A stretch of DNA of 64,000 bases from Amycolatopsis marina (GCF_900111885.1 NZ_FOKG01000024.1:17898-81897); one strand, 5' to 3'; shown: positions 42,189-52,231, numbered from the stretch's first letter. A program made the numbers and translations. The notes: generated from the letters alone by a model not told the origin.

Positions 42189-42998
42189 TCACATGCCAGA
42201 GCCGCTGAGGAACTCGCCCAGCACCTTGGCCGTGGCCTCCGCAGGGATGCCGTGGTCGGTCCCGCCGGGCACGTCGACGTACCGCGCCCTGGCCAGCCGC
42301 CCCGGCAGTTCCTGTGCGGCCGTGCGCAGGCTCGGCCAGGATTCACCACTGCTGAACACGAGGGTCTCGATGTCGAGCCGCGCCATCTGCGGAGTGGGAA
42401 GGTTCGGCGGCCTGGTGATCTCCGCGTCGTAGACCACGGTCTGTGCGACCGCTTCGAGGCCGGCCCACATGGGCGACTGCCGGATCTGCTCGACCAGTTC
42501 GGCGGGCAGCCCGATGCCCTCGATCTGCATGGTCGCGACCGCGTCGCCCGGCCTGCCGTCCGCGATGAGTGCGGCCAGCTTCTCCGGGAGACCGTCGTGT
42601 CCGGCTCCGGCGAGCCCGCCGAGGGCGAACGGCGGCTCGTACAGTGCCAGCCGGGTGATCGCCGATCCGGCGGCCGCTGCGCGCAGTGTCAGGATCGCCC
42701 CGGAGGAGAAACCGAACACCACCGCCGCGCCACCCTCGGCTGCGATGACCGCGTCGAGGTCCTCGATCTCGCGTTGCACCGTGTACGTCGCCGCGTCTGC
42801 CGGGGCGATCGCATCGTCACTGTGACCGCGCCCGCGCCGATCGGGGCACACCACTGTGTAGCGGTCCTGAAGCCGCTCCGCGAGCGGCGCACAGGTCGTT
42901 GCGTCATTGAACGCACCGGGCACGAACACGATGGTCGGGCCGCTGCCCGCCCGGTTGTACGCGACGGTCGTCCCGTCCGCCGAAACCACGGTATGCAT
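42189..42998 (-). CDS. Alpha/beta hydrolase, probable member of the ECF42 regulon
   Basis: A 269-residue cytoplasmic alpha/beta hydrolase with oxyanion segment VFVPGAFND, nucleophile elbow GFSSG (Ser near residue 95), and a late VPGGTDHG carrying the catalytic His. It resembles small hydrolases often found with YCII/ECF modules. AGGAGACAAG precedes the ATG. Upstream on its strand lies TGTCCA, 17 bases, then CGTC, the same motif that precedes the divergent DGPF-ECF42 operon, so it is probably transcribed by that sigma factor. Confidence 0.88.
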   Translation of the reverse strand: MHTVVSADGTTVAYNRAGSGPTIVFVPGAFNDATTCAPLAERLQDRYTVVCPDRRGRGHSDDAIAPADAATYTVQREIEDLDAVIAAEGGAAVVFGFSSGAILTLRAAAAGSAITRLALYEPPFALGGLAGAGHDGLPEKLAALIADGRPGDAVATMQIEGIGLPAELVEQIRQSPMWAGLEAVAQTVVYDAEITRPPNLPTPQMARLDIETLVFSSGESWPSLRTAAQELPGRLARARYVDVPGGTDHGIPAEATAKVLGEFLSGSGM

Positions 42999-43036
42999 GA
43001 CTTGTCTCCTTCTCCGACTAACCGGTTCAGCCCATC

Positions 43037-43063
43037 GACGTACGAGACCGCCCGTGATGGACA
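43037..43063 (-). promoter_or_regulatory. Putative ECF42-type promoter for the alpha/beta hydrolase
   Basis: On the minus strand TGTCCA (43063-43058), a 17-base spacer and CGTC (43040-43037) match the layout of ECF sigma promoters. The -35 box is close to the TGTCGA reported for the ECF42 group. It is about 40 bases upstream of the hydrolase start and mirrors an identical motif at 43093-43119; the outer GATGGACATC / GATGTCCATC pair forms a perfect inverted repeat. Confidence 0.6.
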
Positions 43064-43092
43064 TCGCGCTGCAACAATCTCCTGCGGCCGGA

Positions 43093-43119
43093 TGTCCATC
43101 AACGACCATCCCGCGCGTC
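43093..43119 (+). promoter_or_regulatory. Putative ECF42-type promoter for the DGPF-sigma operon
   Basis: TGTCCA at 43093-43098, a 17-base spacer and CGTC at 43116-43119, about 33 bases upstream of the DGPF-protein start. The identical spacing and boxes occur on the opposite strand at 43037-43063. This supports autoregulation of the sigma factor. Confidence 0.6.
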
Positions 43120-43151
43120 GGGTGGGTGACAGGAACGAGAGGAGAGGTCCC

Positions 43152-43486
43152 TTGCGCTACCTACTCATGATCAGTGCGGACGAAACCCAGGTCGGTGAGG
43201 AACCGAACGAGGAGGGGATGCGAGCGTTCACCGCCTGGATGGACGACCTCGTGGCCCGGGACGTACTCCGGGCGCACGAGGGGCTGCAGCCGAGCCGGAC
43301 CGCGACGACCGTGCGGGTGCGCGGCGACGAGGTGCTGCTGACGGACGGGCCGTACATCGAGGCCAAGGACCAGATCGGCGGCTTCGCCCTGATCGAGGTG
43401 GACGACCTGGACGAGGCCATCGAGATCGCTTCCGGCCACCCCGCCTGCGCGGTCGGCCAGGTGGAGATCCGGCCCCTGCGTGAGCC

Positions 43487-43490
<4 letters not shown>
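43152..43490 (+). CDS. YCII/DGPF-domain protein paired with ECF42 sigma factor
   Basis: A 112-residue alpha-beta protein of the YCII-related family; the name-giving motif appears as LLTDGPYIEAKDQIGGF, with RYLLMISADE at the N-terminus. Such proteins are consistently encoded next to ECF42 sigma factors, where they are thought to belong to the regulated module. TTG start at 43152, preceded by AGGAGAGG, gives the normal MRYLL N-terminus. The stop overlaps the GTG of the sigma gene by GTGA. Confidence 0.9.
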
Positions 43491-44734
<1,244 letters not shown>

Positions 44735-44737
44735 GTG

Positions 44738-46663
44738 TCAGCCGGTGAGCATCGGCGCGGCCAGGAACTGCTCCGGGATCGCGAAGGCGTCCACCAGTGT
44801 GCGGGCGTGCGGACGCAGCATCGCGCAGAGCCCGTTCACCGCCGTCACGACGGCCTTCGCTCGCGTCGAGCTGATCCGGCCGTGCTCGAGGAACCATGCG
44901 CGATCCGCCTCGATGTTCGACAGCACGTACAGGTCGCACACCCGCTCCAGAAGCGTCCGGGCATCGGGGTCCTCGCAGCGCTCGATCGCCGCTACGAAGG
45001 CCTCCAGCACGACCCGGTCGACGTGTACCCGGCCAGCCTGCAGGACGTGGTCCTGCGCGTCGTTGAACACCTCGAACGGATCGGCATCGGCTGCCCCGGC
45101 TCGCCGCAACCTGCGGGCGACGCCGTCGAGCACGTGCTCCTCGCGGTCCTCGAACAGCTTCAGCTGCCAGCCCCGGTCGAACAGCGAGTCCTCGTCGTCG
45201 CGCCGCGGGCTAGCGTCGATCAGGCGCTCGATGGCCTGCCGCGCCGCCGTGCGCTCGATCACCGCTCCGAGCAGCTGCTCGGCGGCGAACTTCACGGTGC
45301 CCATGGCACTGAGGTCCTGGAAGTCCTCCCGGTAGCTGGTCAGCAGTCCCTTCGCGACCAGTTGCAGCAGCACGGTGTTGTCGCCCTCGAACGTGGTGAA
45401 CACGTCGGTGTCGGCCTTGAGCGAGGGCAACAGGTTCTCCGAGAGGTACCCAGCTCCGCCACACGCCTCCCGCGCCTTCTGGATCGTGTCGGTCGCGTGC
45501 CAGGTGGCGATCGCCTTCACCCCGGCCGCCCTGGACTCCAGTTCGCGCTGGCTGTGCTCGTCGGTGTCCGCCGAGCCCTGGATGTCGTGCAGCGCGCCAA
45601 CCAGTTCCTCCTGCGCGAAGTGCAGCGCGTAGGAGGTGGCCAATGCGGGCAGCAGCTTCCGCTGGTGGGCGCGGTAGTCGAGGATGACGACCTCCTCGCC
45701 GTCACCCGGGCGTTCGAACTGCCTGCGCACGTCGCCGTAGCGAATCGCGAGTGCCAGCGCCCGTTCGGTCGCGCATCCCGCACTGCCCGCGACGCTTACC
45801 CGGCCGCGAATCAGTGTGCCGAGCATGGTGAAGAACCGGCGTCCGTCGCTCTCGATCGGGCTGGAGTAGGTGCCGTCCTCCGCGACATCGGCGTAGCGGT
45901 TGAGCAACGCCTCGCGCGGCACTCGCACCTGGTCGAATGCCAGCCTGCCGTTGTCCACCCCGTTCAGCCCTGCCTTGGGGCCGCAGTCCTCGATGTGCAC
46001 GCCCGGCGCCGGGTCGCCGTTCTCGTCTCGGATCGGCACGACGAACGCGTGCACCCCCCGCCCGGAACCGCCGGTCACCAGCTGGGCGAACACCACCGCC
46101 ATTCGCCCGTCCCGGGCGGCATTGCCGATATAGGTCTTGTACGCGGCGCGGTCGGGGGTGTTGACGACGAACTCACGGGTGGCCGGGTCGTACTCGGCCG
46201 TGGTGCCGAGGTGCTGCACGTCCGAGCCGTGCCCGGTCTCGGTCATCGCGAAGCAGCCGAGCAGGCCGAGGTCCATGATCGGCCGCAGATACCGCTCGTG
46301 GTGCCGCTCGGTGCCCAGCAACTGCACCGCCCCGCCGAACAGGCCCCACTGGACACCCGCCTTCACCATCAGCGAGAGGTCCCCGAAGCCGAGCATCTCG
46401 AATGACGTCACCGAACCGCCGATGTCACCGCCACCGCCGTAGCCACGGTCGAAACCGAGGCGCGGGCGGTCCGTATTGGCCAGTTCCCGCAGTTGCTCGA
46501 GTATCTGTCCCCGGTGGCTCTCGGTGTCCAGGTCGTAGGAGTCGCGGAACTGGTTCTCCGTCATCTGTGCCCGGACCTGCCGCCGGAGTTCGGCCCAACG
46601 CCCGTCCAGTACCGAGGTGAGCGCGGCAGCGTCCACTTTGGCAGGGATCGACGGCAGATCCAT
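44738..46663 (-). CDS. Acyl-CoA dehydrogenase / oxidase family protein
   Basis: A 641-residue flavoenzyme with the domain order of peroxisomal-type acyl-CoA oxidases: helical N-terminal domain, FAD/acyl-binding beta domain with CFAMTETGHGSDV (about residue 130), and C-terminal domains with ACGGAGYLSENLLPSLKADTDVFTTFEGDNTVLLQLVAKGLL, where the Glu of FEGDN is the expected catalytic base. It would oxidise acyl-CoA to enoyl-CoA in fatty-acid breakdown; oxidase versus dehydrogenase is not settled from sequence. GGAGG precedes the ATG; a much longer frame upstream (to 47308) is an overlap with the next gene and is rejected. Confidence 0.93.
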   Translation of the reverse strand: MDLPSIPAKVDAAALTSVLDGRWAELRRQVRAQMTENQFRDSYDLDTESHRGQILEQLRELANTDRPRLGFDRGYGGGGDIGGSVTSFEMLGFGDLSLMVKAGVQWGLFGGAVQLLGTERHHERYLRPIMDLGLLGCFAMTETGHGSDVQHLGTTAEYDPATREFVVNTPDRAAYKTYIGNAARDGRMAVVFAQLVTGGSGRGVHAFVVPIRDENGDPAPGVHIEDCGPKAGLNGVDNGRLAFDQVRVPREALLNRYADVAEDGTYSSPIESDGRRFFTMLGTLIRGRVSVAGSAGCATERALALAIRYGDVRRQFERPGDGEEVVILDYRAHQRKLLPALATSYALHFAQEELVGALHDIQGSADTDEHSQRELESRAAGVKAIATWHATDTIQKAREACGGAGYLSENLLPSLKADTDVFTTFEGDNTVLLQLVAKGLLTSYREDFQDLSAMGTVKFAAEQLLGAVIERTAARQAIERLIDASPRRDDEDSLFDRGWQLKLFEDREEHVLDGVARRLRRAGAADADPFEVFNDAQDHVLQAGRVHVDRVVLEAFVAAIERCEDPDARTLLERVCDLYVLSNIEADRAWFLEHGRISSTRAKAVVTAVNGLCAMLRPHARTLVDAFAIPEQFLAAPMLTG

Positions 46664-46761
46664 ATGTCCTCCGAAAGGTGCGGCAGGCCGGATTCCACCG
46701 GCATTTCCAGCCTGCCGCACCGCTTCGGCCCGCGCAGTGCGAAAGCCGCCTCGACCGGGCG

Positions 46762-47352
46762 TCAGCCCAGATCCGGCCCTTTCGCCCGCAGATCGTCCAC
46801 CGTCGACATCGCTTCCCGAAGTTCCGCGAGCCAGGTGTCCGCGTGCTCGCCGACGAGCCGGACCGCCCACGCCAGCGCTTCGGACCGGGAACGCGCCACC
46901 CCGGCGTCGACGAGGGTGTCCAGCACCATCCGTTCCGGTTGCCGCAGCCGGGTCATCACCGGTGCCGCCAGGGTGGTGAACAGTTCCTCCGTCCCGCCCA
47001 GCCGCGCTCCCCAGGCGACCTTGCGCTGGTAGCGATGCTCGGCCTGGCGGGCGATCTCGATCCGCTCGTCCCTGGTCTCCTCCCGGAACCGGCTGATCCG
47101 GCCTGTCTCCGCGGCAGCCCTGCCGGCCTCGTCGGTGTACTCCTCGTTCAGTGCGGGGAGTTCGCCGACCACGACGATCTCCTCGCGGTCGACGGTCACT
47201 TCCGGGGCTCCGGTGAACCAGCCCTCTGGCAGCCTGCCGCCGAACCAGGCTCCCGCGTCTTCGGCGCTCGGCGCCTCGCCCGGCTGCCAGCCGCCCCGAC
47301 CACGCCATCCTCGTGCACCCATGTGTCCCGCCATCCGCACGCGTGTATGCAT
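46762..47352 (-). CDS. Conserved actinobacterial hypothetical protein
   Basis: A 196-residue soluble protein. The N-terminus is Gly/Arg/Trp-rich. The conserved parts are WFTGAPEVTVDREEIVVVGELP, RISRFREETRDERIEIARQAEHRYQRKVAWGA, and PVMTRLRQPERMVLDTLVDAGVARSRSEALAWAVRLVGEHADTWLAELREA. The last segment resembles a ribbon-helix-helix-type or small regulatory helix bundle. ATG at 47352 has GGAG at a good distance; ATGs at 47334 and 47322 are alternatives. Function unknown. It lies upstream of the acyl-CoA oxidase on the same strand. Confidence 0.75.
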   Translation of the reverse strand: MHTRVRMAGHMGARGWRGRGGWQPGEAPSAEDAGAWFGGRLPEGWFTGAPEVTVDREEIVVVGELPALNEEYTDEAGRAAAETGRISRFREETRDERIEIARQAEHRYQRKVAWGARLGGTEELFTTLAAPVMTRLRQPERMVLDTLVDAGVARSRSEALAWAVRLVGEHADTWLAELREAMSTVDDLRAKGPDLG

Positions 47353-47438
47353 GCTCGCTCCGCTGATTACAACACTGCTGACGTTACTCCGAAATCGGCC
47401 GTATGGGAGCGCGTTCACCCCCAGCGGAACCAGGGAGC

Positions 47439-47460
47439 GGCACTTTCCCGCGAAAGTGCC
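47439..47460. repeat. Single variant family A palindrome
   Basis: GGCACTTTCCCGCGAAAGTGCC differs from the standard family A palindrome by one central base, giving CCGC instead of CCGG, so the stem has a small central mismatch. It lies six bases beyond the stop codon of the thioredoxin-domain protein gene and may act as its terminator. Confidence 0.75.
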
Positions 47461-47466
47461 AGCTGG

Positions 47467-49479
47467 TCAGCGGGCGAGAGCGGCGGCCAGGTCCGCCGTG
47501 GTGGTGACCGGACGGTCGCAGACGTAGCCGCGGCAGACGTAGGCCGCTGGCCCACCCTCGACCAGCGGACGTCCGGCGAGCAGCGGCACGCCGTCCGCGT
47601 CCGGTGTTCCCGCGAGCACCACCGCCCCGCCGTGCGCCGCACGCGCGGCCTCGGCGAGCAGGTCGGCGCGGGACCGTGCGTCGGGTCCCACCACCGCCAC
47701 CTGCACCGGACCGGACTGCATCGCCTCGGCGACCGACAGCCAGTTGCCCGCGAACCGGGGCACCTTGGCGGCCAGCGCACCCGCCCGGCTCAGCGCCTGC
47801 TCCGCCGCGACCCGATAGGCATCTGCCTGCTCGTGCCCGGCCAGCGCGGATGCCGCCAGCAGTGCGGCAGCCAGGGAGGATGCTCCGGCAGGGCTGGCGT
47901 TGTCGGTGGGATCCGAAGGCCGGTGCACGAGTGCCTCGGCGTCGTCGGCGGTGTCGTAGAAGACGCCCTCCTGCTCCGGGTCCGCGAACCGGGTGAGCGC
48001 AACGTCCAGCAGAGCTGTCGCGTCGTCGAGCCACCGGGGTTCGGCGGTCGCCTGATGCAGCGCGAGCAGGCCCTCGGCGAGACAGGAGTAGTCCTCCAGC
48101 ACGCCCGCGGCCTCCCCGACCTCACCCGCGCGCGAACTGCGTCGGAGCCTGCCCTCGATCGTGTGGGTGTCGAGCAGCAGGCGTGCCGCGTCGGTGGCCG
48201 CCTCGATCCAGTCCAGCCGCCCCAGCGCGATCCCCGCCTCGGCGAGCGCGGTGATGGCGAGGCCGTTCCATGCGGCGATGACCTTGTCGTCGCGCGCCGG
48301 CTGCGGGCGCTGGGCCCTGGCCGCCAGCAATTCGGCCCTGATCCGCTCCCACCGTTCCGGGTCCGCCGGGTCCTGGGGCAGTTGCAGGGTCGAGGAGCCC
48401 TGCTCGAACGTGCCTGCCTCGGTGACCTCGAAGAGCGCGGCGGCCCATGTCCCGTCGTCCTGGCCGAGGACCTCGGTCAGCTGCTCCGGGGTCCAGACGT
48501 AGGTCAGCCCCTCGACGCCTTCGGTGTCCGCGTCCAGTGAGGCGGCGAACCCACCCTCCGGTGTCCTGAGCTCTCGAAGCAGGAAGTCGGCAGTTTCGGC
48601 TGCGACCCGCGACGCCAGCGCGGATCCGGTGCGCCGGGCGAGATGGGCGTACACCCGAAGCAGCAGTGCGTTGTCGTACAACATCTTCTCGAAGTGCGGC
48701 ACCACCCAGGCGGCGTCCACGGAGTAGCGGGCGAATCCGCCGGCGAGCTGGTCGTAGATACCGCCCCTCGCCATCGCCTCGGCGCAGGCCTCGGCCAGCG
48801 ACAGCGCGTCCGCCGAGCCGGTGCGTTCCTGATGGCGTAGCAGGAACTCCAGCACCATGGACGGCGGGAACTTCGGCGCCCCACCGAATCCACCGTGCTG
48901 GGGATCGGCGTCCGAGCGCAGTTTCGACACGGCACCGCGAAGTGCTTCGACATCCACAGTGGACTGCTGGAGCGGGCCAGTCTGCTCGGCCAGGTGGGCG
49001 GCGATCTGGCCCGCGCCCTCGCGCAGTTCCTCCGGCCGCTCGGTCCACGCCTGGGCGACCGCGACGAGCAGATGCTGGAACGAGGGCATTCCCGGCCTCG
49101 GCGCGGGCGGGTAGTAGGTACCGCAGTGGAAGGGTTCGCCCTCCGGGGTGAGGAAGCAGGTCATGGGCCAGCCGCCCTGGCCGGTCATCGCCTGGGTCGC
49201 GGTCATGTAGACGGCGTCGATGTCGGGGCGTTCCTCGCGGTCAACCTTGATGTTGACGAAGTTCGCGTTCATCAGCGCCGCGGTTTCCTCGTCCTCGAAG
49301 GACTCGTGCGCCATGACGTGACACCAGTGGCACGCGGCATAGCCGATCGACAGCAGGATCGGCACGTTCCGGCGATGGGCCTCCGCCAGCGCGTCCGGCC
49401 CCCACGGCCACCAGTCGACCGGGTTCTCGGCGTGCTGCAGGAGATACGGGCTGGTAGCACTGGCAAGACGATTCGGCAT
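47467..49479 (-). CDS. Thioredoxin domain-containing protein (YyaL / SSP411 family, DUF255)
   Basis: A 670-residue protein. The N-terminal thioredoxin-like domain begins with NRLASATSPYLLQHAENPVDWWPWG and carries Cys50-His-Trp-Cys53 in the motif YAACHWCHVMAHESFEDE. The rest (about residues 190-670) is a six-hairpin-type alpha/alpha barrel resembling N-acylglucosamine epimerases. The family is widespread but its reaction is not established. It matches Rv1084 by position beside the mca cluster. No operon overlap; the next gene upstream is 131 bases away. Confidence 0.92.
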   Translation of the reverse strand: MPNRLASATSPYLLQHAENPVDWWPWGPDALAEAHRRNVPILLSIGYAACHWCHVMAHESFEDEETAALMNANFVNIKVDREERPDIDAVYMTATQAMTGQGGWPMTCFLTPEGEPFHCGTYYPPAPRPGMPSFQHLLVAVAQAWTERPEELREGAGQIAAHLAEQTGPLQQSTVDVEALRGAVSKLRSDADPQHGGFGGAPKFPPSMVLEFLLRHQERTGSADALSLAEACAEAMARGGIYDQLAGGFARYSVDAAWVVPHFEKMLYDNALLLRVYAHLARRTGSALASRVAAETADFLLRELRTPEGGFAASLDADTEGVEGLTYVWTPEQLTEVLGQDDGTWAAALFEVTEAGTFEQGSSTLQLPQDPADPERWERIRAELLAARAQRPQPARDDKVIAAWNGLAITALAEAGIALGRLDWIEAATDAARLLLDTHTIEGRLRRSSRAGEVGEAAGVLEDYSCLAEGLLALHQATAEPRWLDDATALLDVALTRFADPEQEGVFYDTADDAEALVHRPSDPTDNASPAGASSLAAALLAASALAGHEQADAYRVAAEQALSRAGALAAKVPRFAGNWLSVAEAMQSGPVQVAVVGPDARSRADLLAEAARAAHGGAVVLAGTPDADGVPLLAGRPLVEGGPAAYVCRGYVCDRPVTTTADLAAALAR

Positions 49480-49610
49480 ACCCCAAGGGTGTCACCGACG
49501 CGCCTCCCGCACAGGGATGGGGCGTCTGCAAGTACCACCAAGCAAGATCGACATGTGCGTCAACTACCGCCAAGTGGTGCCCGCGCACCGAGCGCCAACC
49601 GGAGCGGCGG

Positions 49611-49976
49611 TCAGGTGCGGCCGTTCGCCGTCCTGCCGTCGGAGGAGTCGCGGTCGGAGGGTTGGGCGGGGTCCGCGGGCGGGGACGAGTGGTCGGTCCC
49701 CGCCGTGTCGATGTCGTCCGTGTTCTCGGGGGACGCGGCGGCCTGCGCGTCCTCCTTGTCGAAGCTGGCCGGGACGCGCTTGAGGTGTTTGGTCATCGAC
49801 CGGACGAGGAACACCACCGCGATCAGGAACAGGATCAGCACGAGCAGACCGACCGGCGAGGACTTGCCGAAGTCCTGCCCCTGCCCGCCACCCTCACCGT
49901 CGTCCTGCTGCTGGGCGAGCAGCAGGGCACCGGTGGTGACCGGCGCGGCCGCGAAGGCCGGTAGCACGAGGCTCAT
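49611..49976 (-). CDS. Small membrane protein encoded after mca
   Basis: A 121-residue protein: a short hydrophobic N-terminal region, a Gln/Gly/Asp-rich linker (about residues 22-40), one strong transmembrane helix (VGLLVLILFLIAVVFLVRSM, about 45-65), and a charged, Asp/Ser/Pro-rich cytoplasmic tail. The pattern matches Rv1083-type membrane proteins found beside mca. The ATG overlaps the mca stop (ATGA at 49973-49976), so translation is coupled. Function unknown. Confidence 0.8.
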   Translation of the reverse strand: MSLVLPAFAAAPVTTGALLLAQQQDDGEGGGQGQDFGKSSPVGLLVLILFLIAVVFLVRSMTKHLKRVPASFDKEDAQAAASPENTDDIDTAGTDHSSPPADPAQPSDRDSSDGRTANGRT

Positions 49977-50890
49977 GTGTGCACCTTCTCCGTGATTCCC
50001 GCGAACAGATCGTCCTCCGGGAGTGTGCTGTCCACCAGTGAGCGGACCAGTTCGTACTCCTCCGTCGGCCACAGCTTGCGCTGCACCTCGAGCGGAACCG
50101 CGAACCACCTGCTGTTCGGATCGATCTGCGTGGCATGGGCCCTGAGGGCCTCGTCACGCACCTCGAAGTACTCCCCGCACTCGACCTGGCTGGTCACCCG
50201 CTCCATGACATCGGGCTTGTCCGGGTCCCACTTCTCCAGCCACTCCCCGTACGGCGACTCCATGCCGGCCTCGATCAGGGCCTCGTGGAACGCCTGCATC
50301 CGGGCCCTGGAGAAACCGTGCATGTAGTACAGCTTCAGCGGCTGCCACGGCTCGCCTGCCTCCGGGTACCGGTCCGGGTCTCCCGCCGCGTCGAACGCGG
50401 CCATCGACACCTCGTGACAGCGAATGTGGTCGGGGTGCGGGTAACCGCCGTTCTCGTCATAGGTGAGCACGACGTGCGGGCGGAACTCGCGGATCGCCTG
50501 TACCAGCGGACCGGTGGTCTCCTCGAGCGGCACAACGGCGAAGCAGCCTTCCGGCAGCGGGGGCAGCGGATCACCCTCGGGCAGCCCGGAGTCGACGAAC
50601 CCGAGCCAGCGGTGCTGGACGCCGAGCAGCTTCGCGGCCCGCGCCATCTCCTCCCTGCGGATCTCGCTCATGTTCTCGTGCACGTCTGGGCGGTCCATCG
50701 CAGGGTTGAGGACGCTGCCCGCCTCACCTCCGGTGCAGGTCACGACCATGACCTCGTGCCCCTCGGCCACGTACCTGGCCATGGTGGCCGCGCCCTTGCT
50801 CGACTCGTCGTCCGGATGGGCGTGCACCGCCATCAGCCGGAATCCGGAAGTCGTACCTGTCTCTGCGCCAGCTCCCGCCATCACCGACAT
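49973..50890 (-). CDS. mca: Mycothiol S-conjugate amidase
   Basis: A 305-residue zinc amidase of the LmbE/MshB fold. The metal site is MAVHAHPDDESSKGA (about residues 20-34) and GGYPHPDHIRCHEV near residue 150. The length and the WLEKWDPDKPDVMERVTSQVECGEYF segment fit Mca rather than MshB. It cleaves mycothiol-toxin conjugates so that the mercapturic acid can be excreted, a detoxification route confined to actinobacteria. AGAAGGGA precedes the ATG. It is divergent from the DUF4307 gene, as Rv1082 is from Rv1081c. Confidence 0.96.
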   Translation of the reverse strand: MSVMAGAGAETGTTSGFRLMAVHAHPDDESSKGAATMARYVAEGHEVMVVTCTGGEAGSVLNPAMDRPDVHENMSEIRREEMARAAKLLGVQHRWLGFVDSGLPEGDPLPPLPEGCFAVVPLEETTGPLVQAIREFRPHVVLTYDENGGYPHPDHIRCHEVSMAAFDAAGDPDRYPEAGEPWQPLKLYYMHGFSRARMQAFHEALIEAGMESPYGEWLEKWDPDKPDVMERVTSQVECGEYFEVRDEALRAHATQIDPNSRWFAVPLEVQRKLWPTEEYELVRSLVDSTLPEDDLFAGITEKVHT

Positions 50891-51017
50891 GGTCCCTTCT
50901 CGTCCGAGTGGTTCGGACCCTCGCGGCCCCAGTTCCTCGCGTAAGCGGATACTCGTAGAGCGAGGTATTTATTCCATTGTCCCCATCAACACGAACAGAC
51001 CGATCGGAGGCCCGGGT

Positions 51018-51464
51018 TTGAGCAGCGGTCACACCACCGCCCCTGGCGACAGCACCACCCGATCGGTACCCGAAGGCCGCTACGGGCGGGCGCGACGGCC
51101 GGCCAAGCGCTGGCAGGTCTGGGTACTCGCGTTGGTCGCGGTCCTTGCCGGATCCGCCGCCGCGTACGTGGCCTACCTCAATCTCGGCGCGGCGCCGATC
51201 GAGGCACAGCGAATTGGCTTCGACGAACTGCCGGACAACGCCATGGAAATCACCCTCGACGTGCGCAGGGACGACCCGCAGCGCCCCGGGATGTGCATTG
51301 TGCGGGTACGGGCTCTCGACGGCACGGAAAGCGGTCGCCGAGAGGTCTTCATCCCACCGGGCGAGACGGTTGTCACAGCGGCCATCCAGAGTGTCGGGCG
51401 GCCGGTCACGGCCGACGTGTTCGGCTGCACGTACGATGTGCCTAGCTACCTGTCAAGCCCATAG
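51018..51464 (+). CDS. DUF4307 domain-containing membrane protein
   Basis: A 148-residue protein with a short cytoplasmic N-terminus, the conserved EGRYGRARRPAKRWQVWVL lead into one transmembrane helix (about residues 37-57), and an extracytoplasmic beta-rich domain with two cysteines (about residues 97 and 139). DUF4307 proteins neighbour mca and greA in most actinobacteria. TTG start, supported by GGAGG eight bases upstream. A hairpin terminator follows before greA. Function unknown. Confidence 0.85.
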   Translation: MSSGHTTAPGDSTTRSVPEGRYGRARRPAKRWQVWVLALVAVLAGSAAAYVAYLNLGAAPIEAQRIGFDELPDNAMEITLDVRRDDPQRPGMCIVRVRALDGTESGRREVFIPPGETVVTAAIQSVGRPVTADVFGCTYDVPSYLSSP

Positions 51465-51555
51465 CGGCCAACGGGGTGAATGGTGCGGTCAGCGCCGGGA
51501 AATGGATTGCATGCCCGGACTTCGCCCCGCAAATCGTGTTATCCTGATCTACCGG

Positions 51556-51581
51556 CACGGCCCCTGGCGGGCCGTGTTTTT
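51556..51581 (+). terminator. Rho-independent terminator / attenuator in the greA leader
   Basis: Stem CACGGCCC / GGGCCGTG with a 5-base loop, followed by TTTTT. It lies 91 bases after the DUF4307 stop and 80 bases before the greA start. It can end the DUF4307 transcript, or act as an attenuator if greA is transcribed from a promoter further upstream, as known for the enterobacterial greA leader. Confidence 0.85.
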
Positions 51582-51661
51582 CCATATCTCTGCCGCGTTG
51601 GCAAGCCACGCCCGCGCGGCAGCCGGCTTGTATACCCAAGACCGGCAGGCCCTAGGAGGAG

Positions 51662-52159
51662 ATGGTGACCGTGAGCGACACCAAGGTGACCTGGTTGACC
51701 CAGGATGCCTACGACAGGCTCAAGCACGAGCTCGACGAGCTGATCGAGAATCGTCCGGTCATCGCTGCGAAGATCAATGACAGCCGGGAAGAGGGAGACC
51801 TCAAGGAGAACGGTGGCTACCACGCGGCCCGCGAAGAGCAGGGTCAGCAGGAAGCCCGTATCCGGCACCTGCAGGAACTGTTGCGCACCGCGAAGGTGGG
51901 CGAAGCTCCCGCGAACGATGGTGTCGCCGCCCCCGGCATGGTTCTGACCGTGCGCTACGAAGGCGATGACGAGGACGAGCAGTTCCTGCTGGCGACCCGC
52001 GAAGAGGGCGCGGAAGGGGCGATGGAGGTCTACTCGCCCGACTCCCCTCTCGGCAAGGCCCTGCTCGGCGCCAAGGAAGGCGAGGCGCGTGAGTACGAGC
52101 TGCCCAACGGCAACAAGCAGAAGGTCACCCTCGTGAAGGCCGTGCCCTACAGCAGCTGA
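51662..52159 (+). CDS. greA: Transcription elongation factor GreA
   Basis: A 165-residue factor that rescues backtracked RNA polymerase by stimulating transcript cleavage. The N-terminal coiled coil (about residues 15-80) carries the tip with the acidic pair in REEGDLKENGGYHAAREEQ; the C-terminal FKBP-like domain includes SPLGKALLGAKEGE. AGGAGG lies so close to the ATG at 51662 (two bases) that the GTG at 51665 or 51671 may be the real start. A terminator hairpin follows the gene. Confidence 0.96.
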   Translation: MVTVSDTKVTWLTQDAYDRLKHELDELIENRPVIAAKINDSREEGDLKENGGYHAAREEQGQQEARIRHLQELLRTAKVGEAPANDGVAAPGMVLTVRYEGDDEDEQFLLATREEGAEGAMEVYSPDSPLGKALLGAKEGEAREYELPNGNKQKVTLVKAVPYSS

Positions 52160-52178
52160 GGTCGCGCAGCTCATCTGA

Positions 52179-52231
52179 GCGGTCAGGGCCATCCGGAGTG
52201 CGTAAGACAGGCGCGGGATGGCCCTGACCGC
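52179..52231. terminator. Hairpin terminator after greA
   Basis: A 16-bp perfect stem, GCGGTCAGGGCCATCC (52179-52194) against its complement at 52216-52231, with a 21-base loop. It lies 20 bases after the greA stop. A short TTT follows. Confidence 0.82.

Noticed and set aside
44738..47308. 856-codon frame suggesting an N-terminal extension of the acyl-CoA oxidase
   Set aside because: The first 215 codons overlap the conserved hypothetical gene in another phase, and a ribosome-binding site marks the start at 46663.
49973..50890. MshB (deacetylase) instead of Mca
   Set aside because: Sequence segments and the neighbouring DUF4307/greA genes fit Mca.
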